From NCBI RefSeq assembly GCF_900148515.1, contig NZ_FRXN01000001.1, positions 930,001 to 994,000 of the forward strand: DNA of 64,000 nucleotides, in the 5' to 3' direction. This stretch comes from Algoriphagus zhangzhouensis (lineage in GTDB: Bacteria > Bacteroidota > Bacteroidia > Cytophagales > Cyclobacteriaceae). The notes below the pieces were generated by a model that did not search any database, was not told the origin of the DNA, and saw nothing but the letters and a program-made list of their open reading frames with translations. Positions 63,300 through 64,000 of the stretch are shown piece by piece. Within the stretch, counting starts at the first letter, position 1; every line of letters begins with the position of its first letter. The position numbers were made by a program, and so were the translations under genes.

Positions 63300-64000
63300 T
63301 AATTTTCACAGAGTCATTTCCGATAATAATCGGCAATTCATTGATTCGACCTTCCTCAGGGCCATTTTCTAATTTCAAAACTCCTCTTGGACATACTGCT
63401 GAACAAACTCCACATCCCACACAAGAAGATCTGACAATATTTTGTCCCCTTTGGGCATACCATCTCACATCAATCCCCATTTCACAATAAGTAGAGCAAT
63501 TTCCGCAAGAAATACACTGCCCTCCATTGGTAGAGATTCTAAAACGGGATTTAAAGCGCTGGACTATTCCCAAATAAGCTGCTAAAGGACAACCGAATCG
63601 GCACCATACACGATTTCCCATAAATGGATAAAAGCCTGTTCCAACTACACCTGCAAAGGCGGAACCGATAGCAAAACCATAAAAGTTATGAAGTTCGTTG
63701 GTGACAGTTCCCAAAAGCCAGAAGTCAGAGAAATAATTGGCAATGGTTAGGATTGTCATGACAACTGCCAAAACCAAGACTCCATTAATAAGATATCTCT
63801 CAATTTTCCAGGATTTGACACTTTTATCAGATAACTGGCGATACGGATCTCCTACTGTTTCTGCCAATCCACCACATCCACAAACCCAAGAGCAATACCA
63901 TCTTTTCCCAAAGAAATAAGTAAAAACAGGTACTCCGATGATGATCAACAAGATCCCCCAAATCAACATAAACATCCCTACAGAACCTCCTGATAAAAAG
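63292..64000 (-). CDS. Membrane polyferredoxin (4Fe-4S), N-terminus cut by window edge
   Basis: The frame is open to the window end and codes for at least 236 residues; the true start is beyond the right edge. Seen: hydrophobic helices, a cysteine-rich RWYCSWVCGCGG, VWCRFGCPLAA, and two clusters of 4Fe-4S type, CISCGNCSTYCEMG and CVGCGVCSAVCPRG. This resembles NapH/NosR/CcoG-type polyferredoxins that bring electrons to membrane enzymes. Linked with glycan genes by an 8-base overlap, it may support a reductive step in lipid or sugar synthesis, which is speculation. Confidence 0.88.
   Translation of the reverse strand, partial: FLSGGSVGMFMLIWGILLIIIGVPVFTYFFGKRWYCSWVCGCGGLAETVGDPYRQLSDKSVKSWKIERYLINGVLVLAVVMTILTIANYFSDFWLLGTVTNELHNFYGFAIGSAFAGVVGTGFYPFMGNRVWCRFGCPLAAYLGIVQRFKSRFRISTNGGQCISCGNCSTYCEMGIDVRWYAQRGQNIVRSSCVGCGVCSAVCPRGVLKLENGPEEGRINELPIIIGNDSVKINA

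Noticed and set aside
1..64000. tRNA, rRNA, CRISPR arrays, insertion sequences, phage genes
   Set aside because: I saw no cloverleaf-like intergenic sequence, no repeat-spacer ladder and no transposase or integrase; a tRNAscan or IS search was not possible.

Overview
The window looks like the chromosome of a free-living Bacteroidota, most likely a cytophagal of the Cyclobacteriaceae/Algoriphagus kind. This is an inference from a SusC-type TonB receptor, a hybrid two-component (HTCS) regulator, several lipoboxes and Tat signals, Bacteroidota-typical domain architectures, moderate-to-low GC and the near absence of Shine-Dalgarno motifs. I found no tRNA, rRNA, CRISPR array, phage or insertion-sequence transposase.

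Region 1 (1..13220, all minus strand) is a pentose/plant-polysaccharide block. In transcription order it holds an SSS sodium/sugar symporter, xylulokinase, xylose isomerase, a 1377-residue HTCS regulator, a secreted GH5 endoglucanase and a SusC transporter cut by the window edge. A class IV aminotransferase lies just upstream.

Region 2 (14316..24077, plus strand) holds the beta subunit of iron-sulfur serine dehydratase, a TolC/MacA-like efflux pair lacking a permease, a malonate uptake and activation operon (malonyl-CoA synthetase, MadL, MadM), a copper module (HMA-AraC fusion regulator plus CopA) and a periplasmic SIMPL-domain protein.

Region 3 (24103..29339) has a Pycsar-TM-like membrane protein without a visible cyclase, a large radical SAM protein with unusual cysteine spacing, a DUF1456 protein, a dienelactone hydrolase and a NYN/LOTUS-type RNA-associated protein. 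It is followed by a 660-base gene-free stretch full of inverted repeats (29340..30003).

Region 4 (30004..36129) contains two DsrE-like exported proteins, a lipoprotein of the cholesterol-dependent cytolysin (CDC) superfamily with a rebuilt membrane-recognition loop, a TPR-bearing serine/threonine kinase and its adjacent ECF-like sigma factor. The CDC-like toxin at 31449..32978 is the most striking gene here.

Region 5 (36268..48868) is mostly exported hydrolases: an M20 peptidase, a PL8 polysaccharide lyase, a type B carboxylesterase and peptidase E. It also has a Nudix-type regulator, two small unknown genes, a decayed gene remnant, and an AraC, cupin, FAD-oxidoreductase and double-cupin lipoprotein cluster.

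Region 6 (49109..56198) has a Pif1/RecD-like helicase, an AsmA-like protein, and a convergent DUF1080 lipoprotein and GH109-like Tat oxidoreductase. Region 7 (56304..64000, minus strand) is a tight eight-gene run: a polyferredoxin (cut by the edge), a cellulose-synthase-like GT2, a dolichyl-phosphate-mannose-synthase-like GT2, a lipoprotein, a multi-pass GT-C-like glycosyltransferase, two related lipoproteins and a membrane-anchored GH113-like enzyme. It probably builds or remodels an envelope glycan.
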